Assembly: GCA_030867875.1 (NCBI GenBank)
Contig: JAOWCC010000577.1
Span: 70,799,012 to 70,863,011, forward strand
Length of the DNA: 64,000 bases
Direction: 5' to 3'
From: Actinernus sp. WN-2022
Taxonomy: Eukaryota; Cnidaria; Anthozoa; Actiniaria; Actinernidae
This document shows positions 11,829-22,432 of this stretch, one piece after another. The position numbers were made by a program, and so were the translations under genes. The notes below the pieces were generated by a model that saw nothing but the letters and a program-made list of their open reading frames with translations, made no database searches and was not told where the DNA came from. Position 1 is the stretch's first letter, and each line of letters begins with the position of its first letter.

Positions 11829-13826
11829 GGAAATAAACGAACCCAACTTTGAACAACTTCAAACTCTTTTGAGTTCAAAGTAAAACGACAAACTGACCCA
11901 TCCGTTTAATAAAGTCGCTGTGTCACGGTACTGCGCATGTCACAGTCTCCAGACATTGAATTGACAGCTGTATTGTGTAACATCCAATGAGAATCAATCA
12001 AAATAATTTGCAGGAAACTCCACACTTTCGGATATTCACAGATTGTAGTTATGCACATATGGTGAGATTTACAAGGATTTTATTCTTCCTACATCCAAGG
12101 TAAACAGCATTGAGTAAAGAATGGTATCTATATTTCATTACTTGCTTGTATTTTTTACTGTTTCCAGTCGTAAACAGTCCGAATTTGACCAAAGTGAAAC
12201 AAGCTGCTGGCGTCCGTAGATATATATTTCTTCGTTGTACACTTTTGACATGAAATAATTCTCCCAGTGGTACCATTGTTTTATTTCTACATGACTAATA
12301 ACACAGTTCTCTGCTGTAAAAAATATAGAACATTCTATGGACGATTTCTTGTCTTAAAGTTTGGAACGGTAACACATACATTTGCGCTAAAAAGTTCAGT
12401 ACTTTCGGAAGTACGAGTGGCTGTTTACTAGTTTGCACTACTACTGATCGGCTGTTATGGACTGGAAACTTACTTTCACAGCTTAATATTTATGTCGATT
12501 GGTCAGAAGGATATCTTGTTTAAGATTCTATGGTTCTTTCGGCATCAGGAAATTTTTAAACGGGAGTTTTCGTACAGTATTTCAAGCTATGCTGTAGCGC
12601 GAGTTTAGTACGTAGTCACAAATGTCCGTGAAACTAATAGCACGTTATCTTTTATTATTATCAGTTTGCTCTATGGGTTCTCGTGTATTCAATAATCACT
12701 TCTGGAGCTTCATATGTATGTTGATTGGTCACAAGGATTTCCTCTTTCAGTTTTCCCCGTTAGTTTGGACATTAGGAATTTATTCTTGGAGATTTCGTAC
12801 AGTTTAGCGACCGTGTGTCGAAAGTAGAAAAGTTCGCTTGTCACGAAAGTGCGAATACTGACAAGCGGTTTCATAGCAGATCGATGTTTGCAGACTCTCA
12901 CGTAGTCGATAATATAAACTTATATAGCTTCATATGTACGTCAATTGCTCACAAGGCTATCGTGTTTGAGTTCATGAGGTTATTTTGCCAGCAAATAAAG
13001 GTTTTATCTAACTTTTCGTATAGTCTTTGCACTCCGGTCGGTTCATATAATTTCAGCCTCGTTTCTAAGCCGTATATATATATTTCTTCGTATCGCTGTT
13101 GAAAACTGCCATATCATTTATAATACGACTTGAAAAGTTGCCATGTGTTTCGTGAACTCTACTGGACATCCAAACCCTCTTCGCTTCTGGTTGGAATGCC
13201 AAAAAGTTTTCAATTTCTTGCGTTTTTCGGCTGCTGTATTCAGAGTACTCAGTGGCCGTTTGCATCACTTGTGCTTTTTTGTTATAGTTGTGTTGCAGTC
13301 CGCAACGACTAATTTTGAATAAACAAATAACTAAAACTTATTTAAGCACATCTTACATTCCCATAAATGACCAAAGGAGGCAAGGATGAGTTCAAAAAGA
13401 ACACTGATGGAAGTCGATTTAAAAATCGATATTTCACCCCTCTGGGAACTTCGTTCCGGGCCGGAACGTAATTAAAAAATCATCAGATTTTCACACATGC
13501 GCAGTACCGTGACACAGCGACTTTAACTCCAAAGCCACATTCTCATCTTTCCGATGTTTTTTTTTTTACATTCAATTGAATTCAAATTCAAAGACCGCAC
13601 ATCAAAACGGGAAATGGATTTAAGTTTTCGTTCTTCATGGGCTACCTGTGTGTGTACAAGAGGCTTCAGGAAGCCAACAAAATGTTTGTCCATAAACGTG
13701 ACGTCATGTTGCATTATCCAATCACAATTCAGTATTTTCCCGCTCTTTTCTCGTCAGTTTGTCGTTTTACTTTGAACTCAAAAGAGTTTGAAGTTGTTCA
13801 AAGTTGGGTTCGTTTATTTATTCATT
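11829..13826. repeat. Long inverted repeat (arms 11829-11960 and 13490-13826)
   Basis: The left arm carries AACGAACCCAACTTTGAACA through GTCACGGTACTGCGCATG. The right arm is its reverse complement but is interrupted between GCGACTTT (near 13523) and TCAGTTTGTCG (near 13755) by about 230 bp. The left arm at the matching place has only about 14 bp (CCCATCCGTTTAAT). This looks like a 2 kb inverted-repeat transposon with a later insertion in one arm. No transposase was recognised between the arms. Confidence 0.6.
12330..13090. repeat. Diverged tandem repeat, about 230 bp unit
   Basis: Blocks reading like CTTCATATGTATGTTGATTGGTCACAAGG recur near 12475, 12707 and 12930. Each is associated with a tract like GGAGATTTCGTACAGTTTAG and a CGAAAGT/GTACGAG motif. 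Units have diverged strongly. This lies between the arms of the long inverted repeat and may be its internal structure. Confidence 0.45.
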
Positions 13827-13889
13827 TATGGAGTAATTTGTCCGCATTTACTGCTTTCTACCCTGTAGGAGAACCATATCAAGGATAAG

Positions 13890-14122
13890 AAAACACCAGA
13901 TACTTTGAATTTGATTTAGTCCTGCCTTTAGAATTGCAAAACGTGTTTTAAGTATTCCCATTCTCTTGCAGGCTCGAGGTTGTAAAGCGTTGAAGCGTAA
14001 GGTTAGCTGTACTCACATTGTTGTTGTTGTTTTTGCAGATTCTAGTGAATTTAATGCATTGAATAGTTTAAAAGTAAAACTGCTTCACCTAACTGTGAAT
14101 AAGAATAGGAATTTTAAAGTAT
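13890..14122. mobile_element. Short inverted-repeat element
   Basis: AACACCAGATACTTTGAATT at the left is mirrored by AATTTTAAAGTATCTGGTGTT at the right, about 20 bp with one mismatch. No target duplication can be fixed by eye and it has no coding capacity. Confidence 0.5.
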
Positions 14123-15324
14123 CTGGTGTTGCTTGACCAAGTAGAATTCGACTCGGTCTCGAGCTCAATTAATTTATTTCCAGTCGCATTCATGTAGGAA
14201 TACCGTTTTCTTTATTTTCCGAACTACAATTAGTATTTACAATGTTCTTTTACCTGAGAGAATAATGTATTAAGCTACCTTTATATATAGATAACATGAC
14301 ATTTCTGTTGAAAAGTGAAGTGTAAAAACTAAACTAAAACCCTTGTCAGAGTGTGTTCATGTTTTACTTGCGAATCGCGGCAAGAAAAAAACGGACCTTA
14401 TGTCAAACTTATGAGTTATGACACATTTTATGGAGTTTCAGTACTCAGTAGTTGATAAAACAATTCAGTCCTTCAACTTGCAAGAGATTTTTCACTATAG
14501 TCTATAGAGCAGCCGTCTAGAACATAACGCAGTTTAGTTAATGCTCTTCAGTCATCGACAAACAAATATTTTGATCAGAGATTTCTTTTCTCGCCATTTA
14601 ATACGAAACCAAACCGATGTTTTCAGTTCGCACTTGAGAAAACCAAGTCAAATCACTATTTCATCAATGAAATACTTGACACTAATGCTACATCTTTCTG
14701 ACTTCTTTCATTTTGTACAAAATCATTGTGTTTTGAGGAACAAATAAGGCTTTTAACTCCACCACCTATTCTAACTTGAGTCAGTTCCTCCAAATATCTT
14801 CACGTGTTATAAAGATTCCTTTACACTTGGAGAAAACATTGATTTCTCTACAAAAATATATTTACATCTTTATTAACTAACCGCAAAACATGTCAATCTA
14901 CTGTAACTACACCTGACTGATAAATAAATGATTTGAAGTAACAACTGAGTTGTGTGAATGTGTTTTTAGTTGGAGTAATCTCTGGTAGATCAGTTTTAAT
15001 CCATATTTTGACATTTTCAAATGATTCTTATTCACATTCCTTTTGTGTTCAGTTCAATAAGTATATAAATACACAGAACACAAATTACTCGATATCTACT
15101 GTCAATTATATATTGACAAAGGCTGACACAGTTTGGTATCTTTTTCTCTTGATAAAAGACCCGCCAGAAATTATACTCAAGATCTAAATTGAATAATATG
15201 AAAACCTACTCAATATGACTATGAGAGATGACTTGATATTTATAAAGGCTGTTGAACTTTGTTATAAATATCAGCATTAAAACAACAAGGTTTGTTACTG
15301 TTTTGTCAGTCATTCAACTTCAGT
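14123..15324. other. 3' flank of the NLR gene, no other gene seen
   Basis: AT-rich sequence downstream of the LRR stop codon on the minus strand. The nearest clear minus-strand AATAAA is read from TTTATT at 14871-14876. It could be a polyadenylation signal, though it is about 450 bp beyond the stop codon. Short plus-strand frames (14541-14747, 14954-15187) lack domains. Confidence 0.35.
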
Positions 15325-16479
15325 TCAAAAGAAAAGACGAAAATTGGATTTTTGTTGTTTTACCAGACTCAGAGATTGTTTACCTTCATTAGTGATGTTA
15401 TTAGCAGACAGATCTAGTGCAGTTAATTTACAGTTGGGATGTCTTAGTGCAGTACATATATTATCAACACTAGTTATCTTAATACCACCCAGATGTAGTG
15501 TAGTTAATTTACAGTTGTGATGTGTTAGTGCAGTACATATATTATAAACACTAGTTATCTTATTATCAAACAGATCTAGTGTAGTTAATTTACAGCTGGG
15601 ATGTGTTAGTGCAGTACATATATTATCAACACTAGTGATCCTATTAGCAGACAGATGTAGTGTAGTTAATTTACAGCTGGGATGTGTTAGTGCAGTACCT
15701 ATATTATCAACACTAGTGATCCTATTAGCAGACAGATCTAGTGTAGTTAATTTACAGCTGGGATGTGTAAGTGCAGTACCTATATTATCAACACTAGTTA
15801 TCTTATTATCAGACAGATGTAGTGTAGTTAATTTACAGTTGTGATGTGTTAATGCAGTACATATATTATCAAAACTAATTATATTATTAGCAGACAGATA
15901 TAGTGTAGTTAATTTACGGTTGTAATTACCAGACAGATGTAGTGCAGTTAATTTACAGTTGGGATGTTTTAGTGCAGTACATATATTATCAACACTAGTT
16001 ATCTTATTATAAATATAACACAGATGTAGTGCAGTTAATTTACAGTTGTGATGTGTTAGTGCAGTACATATATTATCAACACTAGTTATCTTATTAAGAG
16101 ACAGATGTAGTGTAGTTAATTTACAGCTGGGATGTGTTAGTGCAGTACATATATTATCAACACTAGTTATCTTATTAAGAGACAGATCTAGTGTAGTTAA
16201 TTTACAGCTGCGATGTGTTAGTGCAGTACATATATTATCAACACTAGTTATCTTATTAGCAGACAGATATAGTGCAGTTAATTTACTTGTTATTAATTCA
16301 CTAAAGCACTCAACACACTCGTCAGTTAATTCACACCACCTCAGCCACAGTACAGTTACGGTACAGAATTTATTCTCCAGTGATTGACATACACGTTTTA
16401 CTCCACACAATGTTAAATGTGAATTAGTGATGTACAATGTATTAACATTAACTAACGGTGTAGATGATGATGAATGTTT
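15325..16479 (-). CDS. NLR gene, LRR block (C-terminal part)
   Basis: The frame encodes eleven complete leucine-rich repeats of 27 residues, one truncated repeat and a short C-terminal tail ending NFRLFF. The unit is L-T-T-L-x-L-S-x-N-K-I-T-S-V-D-N-I-C-T-A-L-T-H-x-x-C-K, the ribonuclease-inhibitor type found in NLR proteins. In NLRs this region forms the ligand-sensing or autoinhibitory solenoid. A non-repeat LRR cap (VCQSLENKFC ... WCELTDECVECF) precedes the array. The units are strikingly alike at DNA level (81 bp period), which suggests recent unequal exchange or gene conversion. One unit, at about 15905-15940, is cut to 13 residues, and its neighbour has two extra residues (CYIYNKI). The frame is not continuous with the NACHT exon: it has a TAA at 16480-16482 just upstream, and the NACHT frame ends at 16496. 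No intron with matching phase bridges the gap. Confidence 0.85.
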   Translation of the reverse strand, partial: KHSSSSTPLVNVNTLYITNSHLTLCGVKRVCQSLENKFCTVTVLWLRWCELTDECVECFSELITSKLTALYLSANKITSVDNICTALTHRSCKLTTLDLSLNKITSVDNICTALTHPSCKLTTLHLSLNKITSVDNICTALTHHNCKLTALHLCYIYNKITSVDNICTALKHPNCKLTALHLSGNYNRKLTTLYLSANNIISFDNICTALTHHNCKLTTLHLSDNKITSVDNIGTALTHPSCKLTTLDLSANRITSVDNIGTALTHPSCKLTTLHLSANRITSVDNICTALTHPSCKLTTLDLFDNKITSVYNICTALTHHNCKLTTLHLGGIKITSVDNICTALRHPNCKLTALDLSANNITNEGKQSLSLVKQQKSNFRLFF

Positions 16480-16520
16480 TTAAGTAGTTTGCTCTTTATA
16501 CAATGAACTGAAAATATCTA
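16480..16520 (-). other. Break between NACHT and LRR reading frames
   Basis: The NACHT frame runs into TAA at 16496-16498. The LRR frame, read upstream, hits TAA at 16480-16482. The two frames differ by one base. I tested GT-AG pairs here (for example GTATAA at 16497-16502 with the AG at about 16447) and the phases do not fit, so a short unspliced intron is not supported. Confidence 0.65.
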
Positions 16521-18129
16521 ACAAAAAAAGAGATTGCAATACAGTCCACATCAGTTACTCTAATAAAACGAATCCTCCCCTCATTATCACAGTATAGCTG
16601 GTATTCTTTATTTACAATAGTTCTAGCGAATTCAAAGTCTTTGTATTCATTAAGATACTTTACACGTAGAAGTAATTTACTAGTTGAGTATTTCTTATCA
16701 GCTGGCAGTTTATCCAATAATTCTTGCATCAGTTTGTCATCTTTTTTCTCAGACATAATCCCAGCCATAAACTGGATCACCATGGAAGACATATTCTGTA
16801 CTTTTGGTATTTGTTTTACCTTCACAAACCAACGAGCAGCAAAGTATTCTTGAAGTGTTAAATGGATAAAACAAAATTCCGTTGTGAGTTCAAAAGGAGA
16901 TTGAGGACCACAATGAAGAAGACCGCTCTCTTTCAGCTGTTGAATTTCTTCACATGAAATATTGTATTTATTCATATCTTCTTCATCAAAAATATTTTTT
17001 TTCTCCAAAAGCAATTTCACTGTCAACTCTGATACTTTATCTAATGTTTTTTCAACCAGAGGTGTAGTCTTGAGCTTCCTAAGAAATCCCTCCGTTTTAT
17101 ACTCGCCCAGGTTGTGATGTTTTAGTTCAAAGATATTAACAACTTTAGAATAGAGTTCAGTTATGGTGACAGGAAGATCTCCACTGCTTTCTTGTTCAAT
17201 GTAGTGGTCCATGCACCAACACATTAGAAAACAGAGGACAGGAACGTGGGCAAAGCTAACCAGATTTTCATTCTTCATGATATGATCAAGTACAGTGTTT
17301 TTCTTAGATTCATTTTCTCTGAAATGTTTTCCAATGTATTCTTTAACCTGTTGTTCAGAAAACCCTCCAACTTCCACGAGTTGCTCGAAGTCAATTCCTC
17401 CCAGCTCATCAGCTTCTTCTGGTCGAGATGTTACCAACAGTACCGAATTGCTTAAGATTTTTCCTCTCATCAGTTTGGCAATCAGTGCCGGTACAGGCAT
17501 GTTAACTCGAGGGTCATTTGGGTAGGCTTGTTCTGAGTTACCGGTAATATAATTTCGTTGCGAATATTCATCGTACCCGTCAAGTAAAATCAAAACCTCC
17601 TCAGGGTGTTGCAGAATGTACTCGAATAATAAATCATCGATAATTGAATGTTCATCCAACATTGAGAGGTTTAATAGTTCACGTAGATTAAGAGCTTTCT
17701 CTCCAAGTGAACTTAACTGACGAAATGTCAAGAGGTATGCAAACTTGAAATCAATTTGGGCACTTGCTTCGACTTCAAATAACCTGTCGTAAGCCCAGTC
17801 ACGAAGCAGTTTTTGGCAAAACAGAGATTTTCCAATCCCTGCTTTGCCAATCACGAGGATCGATTTAGGAATTTCTTGATCTCTCTCTTTTCCGAAGATT
17901 TGTTCGCATCGATTGATCGGAGTTCCACTAATTTTGCTATAGTTGAGTAGCTTTTCTTCTCTTGATGTTCCTTTCGCGTTTTCATCCTTTACTGGCTTTC
18001 TCCCGTGTTGTATGACGAGATTGGTGAAGATGTCGTCGGTCTTCACACTTTGAATCATGTGGGAGTCCACTAACTTTGGTACGAACTTTGTTTGCTTTTT
18101 AACGGATTCTTTCAACGACGATATCCACA
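16496..18129 (-). CDS. NLR gene, NACHT ATPase exon
   Basis: The exon encodes about 544 residues. The NACHT nucleotide-binding domain has Walker A GKAGIGKS near residues 95-102, then RQLSSLGEKALNLRELLNL, Walker B EEVLILLDGYDEYS near 177-190 (the extended D-G-x-D-E form typical of NLRs) and sensor 1 LLVTSRPEEADEL near 231-243. The GFSEQQVKEYIGKHF helix follows at about 256-270. The winged-helix and helical regions continue with PVTITELYSKVV and FCFIHLTLQEYFAARWFV, another strongly NLR-like motif. Such proteins act in the cytosol as ATP-driven oligomerising sensors. The 5' limit is a splice acceptor (CTTACCTTTTCAG, AG at 18130-18131) with two bases completing a split codon, matching the phase-1 donor of the exon at 24216. 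The 3' end is odd: the frame stops at 16496-16498, before the LRR frame begins. A single frameshift plus a second stop would have to be undone to join them, so this may be a pseudogene, a truncated NACHT-only isoform or an assembly error. Confidence 0.9.
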
Positions 18130-18987
18130 CTGAAAAGGTAAGAATTAACTGTTAGTTAACTTCTTTAATATTGTCCATTCTTGGTACACGGCTAAATTAA
18201 AAGGTTTATGATATCTTTATGCAATAATTTATAGACTTTTAACGGTTACCATTGTCATATAAATGTATGTTTTTAGTTTTATTTCAAACTATTAACATAA
18301 ATAATAATACAAATTGAAAGTAATAAGTGTGAAGTAGCATAAGTTGGAGTTGTCTGTATGAAAATGATTTATTGAGCTGAACAGAAAAACATTGTGAAAA
18401 ACTCTAGAAAATGAAGCTATAAATGATGAATAATTATTATGGAAGATTGTATGTAGCCGGTTTTACACTGGGGTATTGCAATAAATTGTTTTACCCCCCT
18501 TGTGGAGGACCTCGGAATTCTTCAGCAGTCAGTAAGTGATTTTTTGAAAAAGTGCAATAACCCATTTGTTTCTGGTTAAAGATTTGTACGTTTTGTTACC
18601 TTAAGGATAGTCCAGAGTTAATTTGACGTCTATCAGTGACATTACATTTATATTTCTTTTCTTTTCAAGAAAACAAGGCTTCTTTTTATAATTTTTCTTT
18701 TACTGACTGTCCTTTCGTAGAACGAGTTTGGTAAATAGCAAGCTCCCATTCTTGGTTTTGGTTATTATACAATTCAATAATGTCATTAGAAATCTAAGCC
18801 CTCCTTAATTATATTATTACCACAACACTTACACCAAAGTTCATTATATTTTTGGATTATTTTGCAGGTCTAATTACTGTAAACAAAGTAAAATCCCAGC
18901 ACATTTAAAGTGGATATTTAACAATTATTCACCAAAGTGGAGGTAAATATCCATCACTATTCACCGACACTGAGGTGAATAATTGTT

Positions 18988-19174
18988 TTAGTATATACCA
19001 CACTGCAGGTGAATAGCCAGCACCAAATAGTTATTTTATTTTCTGTCAAATGGACAAAAACTGGCTCGAAGTGATCGCTGCTTTGCTCGGAGGTGAATAT
19101 GAAATCTTATTCACTGTTTGAGTAGCCAATCAGAGCGCGCGAAAAGTCATATTCACTGGTGTGGTATATACTAA
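18988..19174. mobile_element. TATATACCACAC foldback MITE, copy 2
   Basis: Same ends as copy 1 (TTAGTATATACCACAC and its mirror), and similar interior including GTCAAATGGACAAAAACT. It is preceded by a TTCACC palindromic module at 18916-18985 and lies inside the first NLR intron. Confidence 0.8.
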
Positions 19175-19281
19175 AAGCCCTTATAGCCAGTTATCTTTGA
19201 TTTTGATTGTACATGAAGTGTTTAGTCCAATGGTAGAATATTTCTTGATTTGGGTGTTGCATATACAAGATATAAAGGTTA

Positions 19282-19463
19282 TTAGTACATCATACCACCA
19301 GTGAATATCACTTTTTGTGCGCTCTGATTGGCTACTCAAACAGTGAATGTGATTTCATATTCACTTCCGAGCATTAAGCATGGACAACATTTTTGTCCAT
19401 TTGGCAGAAAATAAAATAACTATTTGGTGTTGGCTATTGACCTTGCAGTGTGGTATATACTAA
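19282..19463. mobile_element. TATATACCACAC foldback MITE, copy 3
   Basis: Inverted relative to copy 2. The ends read TTAGTACATCATACCACC and GTGTGGTATATACTAA. The first end has several substitutions, so this is an older copy. Confidence 0.72.
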
Positions 19464-19474
19464 AACAATAATTA

Positions 19475-19658
19475 TTAGTATATCCACACTAGTGAATATC
19501 ACTTTTCGCACGCTCTGATTGGCTACTCAAACAGTGAATATGATTTCATATTCACCTCCGAGTAAAGCAGCGATCATCTCGCGCGAGTTTTTGTCCATTT
19601 GACAGAAAATAATATAACTATTTGGTGCTGGATTCACCTGGAGTGTGGTATATACTAA
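19475..19658. mobile_element. TATATACCACAC foldback MITE, copy 4
   Basis: Ends TTAGTATATCCACAC and GTGTGGTATATACTAA, same orientation as copy 3 and only 12 bp from it. The interior contains the shared CTCTGATTGGCTACTCAAAC and GTCCATTTGACAGAAAAT blocks. Confidence 0.78.
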
Positions 19659-19662
19659 AACA

Positions 19663-19866
19663 ATTATTCACCTCAGTGTTGGTGAATGTGGTGGATATTT
19701 ACCTCGCCGAAGTGGCTCAGTAAATATCCACCACTATTCACCTCCACTTCGGTGAATAATTAACAATTATTCACCTCAGCGTCAGTGAATAGTGATGGAT
19801 ATTTACCTGACCGAAATGGCTCGGTATATACCCACCACTATTCACCTCCACTTCGGTGAATAATGT
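19663..19866. repeat. Double TTCACC palindromic module
   Basis: Two consecutive units, each running from TTATTCACCTCAG to CACTTCGGTGAATAAT and each close to palindromic, share the centre pattern CGAA(G/A)TGGCTC. The module could form long cruciforms. Confidence 0.72.
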
Positions 19867-20810
19867 TTTTAATATTTCCAATATGCTAATGATGTGATGT
19901 CATCACCAACATTTGCCGAATTTCTTTGTGCTAATTGTGAATTAAGCTATTTTCTAATTTAGAATTTCTTTTTTGTAAAAACACTTTGATAAGCTTCCAA
20001 TATAACTTACAATTTAAAAATAGGTAATTTGTCTCTATCAGCATGCTTTTGTATAATAAGTGTGACATCACATCATTAGCATATTCGAAATACAAACCTT
20101 TATACCTCGTACACGCAATACTCAAATCAAGAAATGTTCTACTGTTGGACTATCTACTTCATGTCCAATTGATATCAAAGATAACTGGCTAGGGCTTATA
20201 TGCACTTTAAGTTCTGAAGTGCCTTTCTTTGAACAATAGGAATCTGTGAATCACTGTTATAAAATAATAAATTAAATGCCATCCCCAATTTTGAAGCAAA
20301 TTCTCTCAGGTGGCAAGAAAGAGGGGGGGGGCATCAAAAATTCAAGAAACTGAGAGGGTGGGTCATTGAAAAACAGGTATAGAAAGAGGGGGCTGTCAAT
20401 TTGTTATAATTTTAAGACACCTCCAATAATGTTTAAAATATTTAATTAACAGGAAACGGACATCAAAAGGTGAACCTGACAAGGTAGCCTTTCCTAAATT
20501 GCTTTTTAATTTCAGCTATTGGATTTCTATTTCAATCAACACTGAAAGGAAACTGATTCTTTTTTCATTTATTTTTATGAGTGTTTTTTTTTGGGGGGGG
20601 GGGCTGTATCATTTTACCACTGTGTGCTAGGGGGTCATGATGTTTTTGTTTGGTTTGGAAGGGGGTCAAAACGTTTTGTTCAGGTGTTTTGTACTGTACA
20701 GGCCGGATTGCCTGATGGCCTTCCCGATATTATCTGGAGCTCAAATGGGATTTTGTCATTTTCCTCAGCAACACGTGTAAATAAATAAATAGTTTTCTTC
20801 TTCATGTTTA

Positions 20811-21333
20811 GGGACCGGTCACTATTTAGAGGGAGAGGGCTGGTGCAAATAGGAGAGGTCATGTTTTTATACAGTGCAAAAAAAAAGGGGGGGGAGGTCA
20901 AATAAATTTATGCAAGCAATAAGGATGCATGTCATAAAACAATTACTAGTATCTCTGAAATGACACTTATAAGAGCTTTGTACAACAGGAATCAAATTAT
21001 TAAGCTGAACTGAACAGGCAACATGAATTTTAATAGGGGTGTGTGCATGGGAGGACATTTCACCTGTTATAACACTGTGTGTGTGATTGATGAATTTCCT
21101 CAAATACTATTCCTACTTCTGGAAATACACTCTCCATTTTATATTTTAGGTTTAATATTATCATACTTCTATAGCCTATAGTTATATCCTTACAGATTCA
21201 CTGTAAACATCCTACAGTACAAAATTGTATATGGCGCTAATAAATATGTCTGAATTGGGAGGGTCAGGAAAATTTGAACATGGCATGCCTTGTTTTGCAC
21301 CAGCCCTCCCCCCTCTAAATAATAACCAGTCCC
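20811..21333. mobile_element. PIF/Harbinger-like MITE, TTA target duplication
   Basis: Starts GGGACCGGTCACTATTTAGA after TTA (20808-20810) and ends with the mirrored TCTAAATAATAACCAGTCCC before TTA (21334-21336). A three-base TWA target duplication is the hallmark of PIF/Harbinger. About 40 bp at each end mirror each other (GGGCTGGTGCAAA and TTTGCACCAGCCC). It has no coding region and lies in the intron between the NACHT and linker exons. Confidence 0.78.
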
Positions 21334-21803
21334 TTACCAAAGGGAAGATTTATCTATCTCCATATTACTTTCTTACCCCATTAATGTGTAAGAAATCCTT
21401 GCTGTGAATAAAGAATTATTACTAACTAAAGTTTTGAAAGTCATTTCGAGAAGGATAAATCGGGGGGATCCCACCTGTTAGGGGTTAAGATGCATAGTTT
21501 GATACCACAGTTAAATTGTAAACGTGGTTATTGTGGTACCTTTTAGGGTATTACTACTTGTCAGAAAATAAAATTAGTGTTTAATGATCTTTGTATTTTC
21601 ACAGTCAATATTATTGTACTAGGATCAAATGTCAATTAATTTTATGTTTTGAGATAAAAACATCTGAGCCATGCCCACAGAACGAGATTCTGGCATCTCT
21701 TAGGGTTTCCTTTTTAAATTCATCCCATCACTTTTATACAATAAAACAGAGTAAACCTGAAAAACGTGGTGTCGTTTAAAAAGGGACATGTCAGAGGAAT
21801 ACA

Positions 21804-22423
21804 TAGCCTGCAATGCAGACATATTTTTTTCACTCATAAATTGGAAGAAAAAAGTAATGTCTGCTTACCCAAGTGCTTAATTATTTTTCAATATGTAAGC
21901 ATGACGTCACTTTGTGTTTTTTTTCTGTCCAATCAAAGCCATTGTTATGATTTTAGTGAATTGGCATGCCAGTGAACACTCTCCTATGATTGGTCAATGG
22001 CAATCCTTTTAAAGCAACATTACGTCACTTTCCAGGATAGAGCGGTTTTCAATTGAGTGTAGTGAAACCAAATGCAAATTACCCACAGCCAGCCAATCAT
22101 AGGAGCGAGTAATCACAAGTAACTCATAAATGGCTTCTCTGTGAGCCAATGACAAACCAAAGCAAAACCAAAACCAATTTGCGTTTGGTTTTACTTTGGA
22201 TTCTGATTGGTTGGTTTACTTTCTCAGCCAATAGGAGAGCTTAGTAAACGCAAAACCAAAACATTTCCAACACTCAATTGAAATCCGCTCTATGGAAGGT
22301 AAAATCTGATTGGTCTATAACACTGAGGTGTGCATATTGGAAACTACTTAAGTGCTCAGGTAAGCAGACTACTTTTTTCTTCTAATTTAGGAGTGAAAAA
22401 ATAGGTCTGCAATAAGCAGGCTA
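21804..22423. mobile_element. MULE-like MITE with 9 bp target duplication (family M9, copy 1)
   Basis: Starts TAGCCTGCAATGCAGACATA and ends with the mirror TCTGCAATAAGCAGGCTA. It is flanked by the direct repeat AGGAATACA at 21795-21803 and 22424-22432. A second copy at 43546-43939 also has a 9 bp duplication, which supports a Mutator-like superfamily, although some hAT-like elements make 8 bp. The copy is 620 bp because another element (22040-22290) is nested in it. Confidence 0.85.
22040..22290. mobile_element. Nested TA-target MITE
   Basis: Begins GAGCGGTTTTCAATTGAGTG and ends CACTCAATTGAAATCCGCTC, between TA at 22038-22039 and TA at 22291-22292. The paralogous element at 43546-43939 (opposite orientation) has the uninterrupted site CCAGAATATGGAAGG, an empty site showing that one TA was duplicated. 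TA duplication points to Tc1/mariner-type mobilisation. Confidence 0.85.
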
Positions 22424-22432
22424 AGGAATACA

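Larger units (their letters stand above)
19175..20211. mobile_element. AGTGCC/TTAA element disrupted by foldback MITEs
   Basis: GCCCTTATAGCCAGTTATCT at 19177 and its mirror GATAACTGGCTAGGGCTTAT near 20180-20200 are the subterminal arms of the same family as 42013-42457. The right end GCACT is followed by TTAA (20212-20215). The left terminus (AGTGCCTAT) is missing where MITE copy 2 abuts. The interior holds MITE copies 3 and 4 and a large TTCACC palindrome. Confidence 0.6.

Noticed and set aside
15635..15844. Plus-strand 69-codon frame with a repeated VVNLQLG pattern
   Set aside because: It is the antisense shadow of the LRR array.
16447..16502. Short intron joining NACHT to LRR
   Set aside because: A GTATAA donor and a TAG acceptor exist, but the phases do not match and the joined frame stops immediately.
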